From contig NW_023998431.1 in the NCBI RefSeq assembly GCF_014805625.2, forward strand, positions 3,628,747 to 3,692,746: 64,000 nt of DNA, read 5' to 3'. This document shows, piece after piece, positions 61,826 to 64,000 of this stretch (positions within the stretch are counted from its first letter, which is position 1; each line of letters starts with the position of its first letter). The position numbers and the translations under genes are program-made. The DNA is from Glossina fuscipes (taxonomy: Eukaryota; Arthropoda; Insecta; Diptera; Glossinidae). The notes beneath the pieces were generated by a model. That model was not told the DNA's origin. It saw only the letters and a program-made list of their open reading frames with translations, and did not search any database.

Positions 61826-63439
61826 AAACTTTGCTTTCTCTCTCCTGTTCTAAGCTTCGTCACTTGATAGTCGATTTTTTTTGGAAGTCACTTTTTCGCT
61901 ACTTCCCTAAAGACACTGTTTATATGGTCTCTCTCCATTGTATATGTATTTATGACTCAGTAATGAATTTTAGGAGACTTTTTGTTATTTTGTCATGCCA
62001 TTTCATTCATTACAACTCAATTTCATATTATACAAACTCTATGTTCGACGAGTATACGAGTACAACGCTCGAGAGGTCGACGTAACTAATTGATTAATAT
62101 GGCATGAAAAATCATTTATTCTTTTTTTGCTTGTTTTTCCTGCGTTTCCTGTCTACTTAGTTTCGTGTGCCACGTTGAGTGGCGATGCTCTTTTGGGATG
62201 GTCCATGAACTGGATCTACTTGCAAAAGCATCACTCAATCTTACCAAATGCTGGCAGGAGACCATCGAAGCCGGTTTAGAGAGGTAGAAACGGCTATCGA
62301 TATGTCCAAGGAATGCGTTTGTCCTGTGTTCAGTCACGATTTAGGCTTGAGAAAGCCGATCACACTTTGTATGCCGTGTTTACTGACAGTGGAATAAGGA
62401 GTCCGAGTTACAAATTGATAACTATACTGGCGAAATTATACGAATGGAAGTTCCAATTGCGATCCTATCCACCATCTTCTAGATGTAAACTGGCGGCGAC
62501 TATTATCTCTTAGCGAATCTTAAAGTAATAGTCCACAGAAAAAGATTTGAATCAACTGATAATAAGATGAATATACAAATCGAATCTTATTTTCAGGCAG
62601 TAAAAAAAGCGCCGAACTTTTATAGAATCGTTGAATTGATTGCAGCATTCTTAAGGGACACTGGGTTGTTGAATAAAGTCAAATTTTTGCAATTAAAATT
62701 TTTTCTAACTTAGGCCTTTGTTCGTTAATTTTTGTAATGATATAAACAGCGTCTTCCATTAGTATTAACTGATTTCACTTCATAGATCTCGTACAATGGC
62801 ATAAATTAATAAAGGCAATTCTAGAAAAGAAAAATAATGCTTGAGTCAACTCATTAAATGAGAAAATATTGGTGGACGAAGCTCCAGACTAGAAGTAAAT
62901 TCTATGTTAAATAGACAATCTCTGCTGAATATTGAAAATAGCTCTGTGAATATTATTCTATCGTATTTTCCCACGTCGAAAGGTTAAAATATAGCCCGAT
63001 CGATCGGATCTGTTTTTATAGAGGAAATATTAGCTGAGTAAACATACTTTTAGGCAACTTTGTAATAAAATTTTACGTTTCTAAGGTATAAAATTAAATA
63101 TATTATAATTATTAGATACTCTTAAGGTTATTCAGCTTTGATACTTTCTCTATTTCTATACCTAAAATTGCTCGACCTCACTATTGGGAAAAGTTCCATT
63201 ACGACTGATAACACGACGTATGTGTATGAAACGTTCACTTGATTATTAAAGAAATAATTTTGACATCCATTGGATTCTTGAAAATTGCTTCAGACGTTTA
63301 ACTTTGCCGCACGGTTCAAATTCGCAGCTAAAATTCACCAATGATGCCAACCTCATGTAAACGTTTCCAGATTTTTATAGTCCACATCGTTCGTAATATA
63401 AAAGTATAAAGTATTTTTGCAAATGAATGCTAGCAAATT

Positions 63440-63640
63440 AATGACTTAAGGTAGATGCGGCTTTTATTACACCAATTCATTCAGAATCGTTCTCTGAATC
63501 GGTATAAGCCTATCCATTTGACCCTTTTATCTCCGCCTATGCATTTCTGTATTAAATTTACAGATTTAAATTTTCGAAGCATTAATTTGTTTTGACTTAC
63601 TTGTTTTAACCCAAGGACGCGTTCTATTAAGAATATATTA
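63440..63640 (+). mobile_element. HINE-like family 1, 5' fragment
   Basis: TTTTATTACACCAATTCATT, CAGAATCGTTCTCTGAATCG and CCAAGGACGCGTTCTATTAA follow the family 1 order. Both ends are worn away. Confidence 0.55.
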
Positions 63641-63644
63641 TTTC

Positions 63645-63815
63645 TTGCTTATTTATTCATTGTAAATAAATTTACAAAATATGGATTTAAACGCTGCCAG
63701 ACAACTTACATCATACGCTCGCCTGTATTGAAAACTCTGCCGCACTTGAGATTCAAACCCGCGACCATTGAGTTAGTTAGTCACGGTCCTTTGTCTACTC
63801 GGCCACTAATGTGAA
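63645..63815 (-). mobile_element. tRNA-derived SINE, copy 2
   Basis: The minus strand reads GTGGCCGAGTAGACAAAGG (A box), GTGACTAACTAACTC, GCGGGTTTGAATCTC (B box, close to GGTTCGANTCC), AGTGCGGCAGAG, then a body and an AATGAATAAATAAGC tail. The match to copy 1 at 56960 across A box, GACTAAC and B box supports a common SINE family. Confidence 0.75.
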
Positions 63816-64000
63816 GAAAAATGGATTAGCCCTGTGAAACAATTTGGGAAAGACGATTCGATTTTTAACATTTTTCGAGGAAACCCAATGGGATATAAAG
63901 ATTTCGTGAACCCCCTCTACATAAAAAGGTTTTTATAAGTAATGATCCTTTATATGGTAAAATTTCGATCGTTTTATTATGAAAATTGGAATAGAATAGG

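Larger units (their letters stand above)
59400..64000 (+). other. rg: rg intron downstream of last visible exon (partial)
   Basis: Begins with GTAAGTAAAAGG at 59400 and runs off the window. No matching acceptor plus ConA-domain exon was seen. About 59410-61520 and 61830-63430 hold AT-rich sequence with no recognisable gene. Near 62250-62420 a transposase-like phrase (VFSHDLGLRK) is too weak to call. Confidence 0.85.

Noticed and set aside
62160..62520. Possible mariner-like segment (VFSHDLGLRK)
   Set aside because: Only one short phrase resembles a transposase; flanking blocks are absent, so it is not supportable.
1..64000. CRISPR arrays, operons, riboswitches, phage-like or bacterial systems
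   Set aside because: The window is eukaryotic nuclear DNA with spliced exons; no array with regular spacers or bacterial gene cluster is present.

Overview
The window is an AT-rich piece of a cyclorrhaphan fly nuclear genome. It is probably from a tephritid fruit fly or a calyptrate relative; the species cannot be fixed from the sequence alone. Evidence for a fly is the close match of three spliced exons to rugose/neurobeachin, a dipteran-like mitochondrial ND6 insert, and repeats built like those of higher Diptera (mariner relatives, an R1-clade LINE, jockey-like LINEs, and INE-1/HINE-like interspersed elements).

The only host gene recognised is on the + strand. It is the neurobeachin orthologue (Drosophila rugose, rg, also AKAP550). 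Three internal coding exons are visible at 18950-19054, 39480-39606 and 59203-59399. They have canonical AG acceptors and GTAAGT donors and matching phases (0/0, 0/1, 1/0). Together they give a continuous 143-residue stretch of the N-terminal armadillo-type region, upstream of the ConA-like domain. The rest of the window is intron: at least 18.9 kb upstream, 20,425 bp, 19,596 bp, and at least 4.6 kb downstream. No earlier exon with the gene start and no ConA-domain exon was found.

The introns are full of transposable elements of different ages. (1) Tc1/mariner: one nearly intact 1,269-bp mariner (50191-51459, TA target duplication, matching inverted repeats); one 887-bp internally deleted element of the SETMAR-like lineage (9508-10394); and at least six decayed transposase relics. 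(2) LINEs: a 5'-truncated R1-clade element (46954-49084) lying exactly between two (CA)n arrays, and two jockey-like reverse transcriptase remnants (24460-25135 and 57810-58680). (3) About fifteen copies of two non-autonomous families whose ends resemble Helentron-associated elements (INE-1/HINE). (4) Two tRNA-derived SINE copies. (5) A 0.6-kb unidentified repeat in opposite orientations on either side of the middle exon. (6) A NUMT carrying part of ND6. A run of 10 Ns lies in the (CA)n array at 49150-49159.

Most of the remaining open frames are short, AT-rich and without recognisable homology, and were not annotated as genes. No novel multi-gene system was found. The most interesting signals are the microsatellite-targeted LINE, the covarying terminal hairpins of the HINE-like family, the deleted mariner, and the inverted repeat pair around the middle exon.
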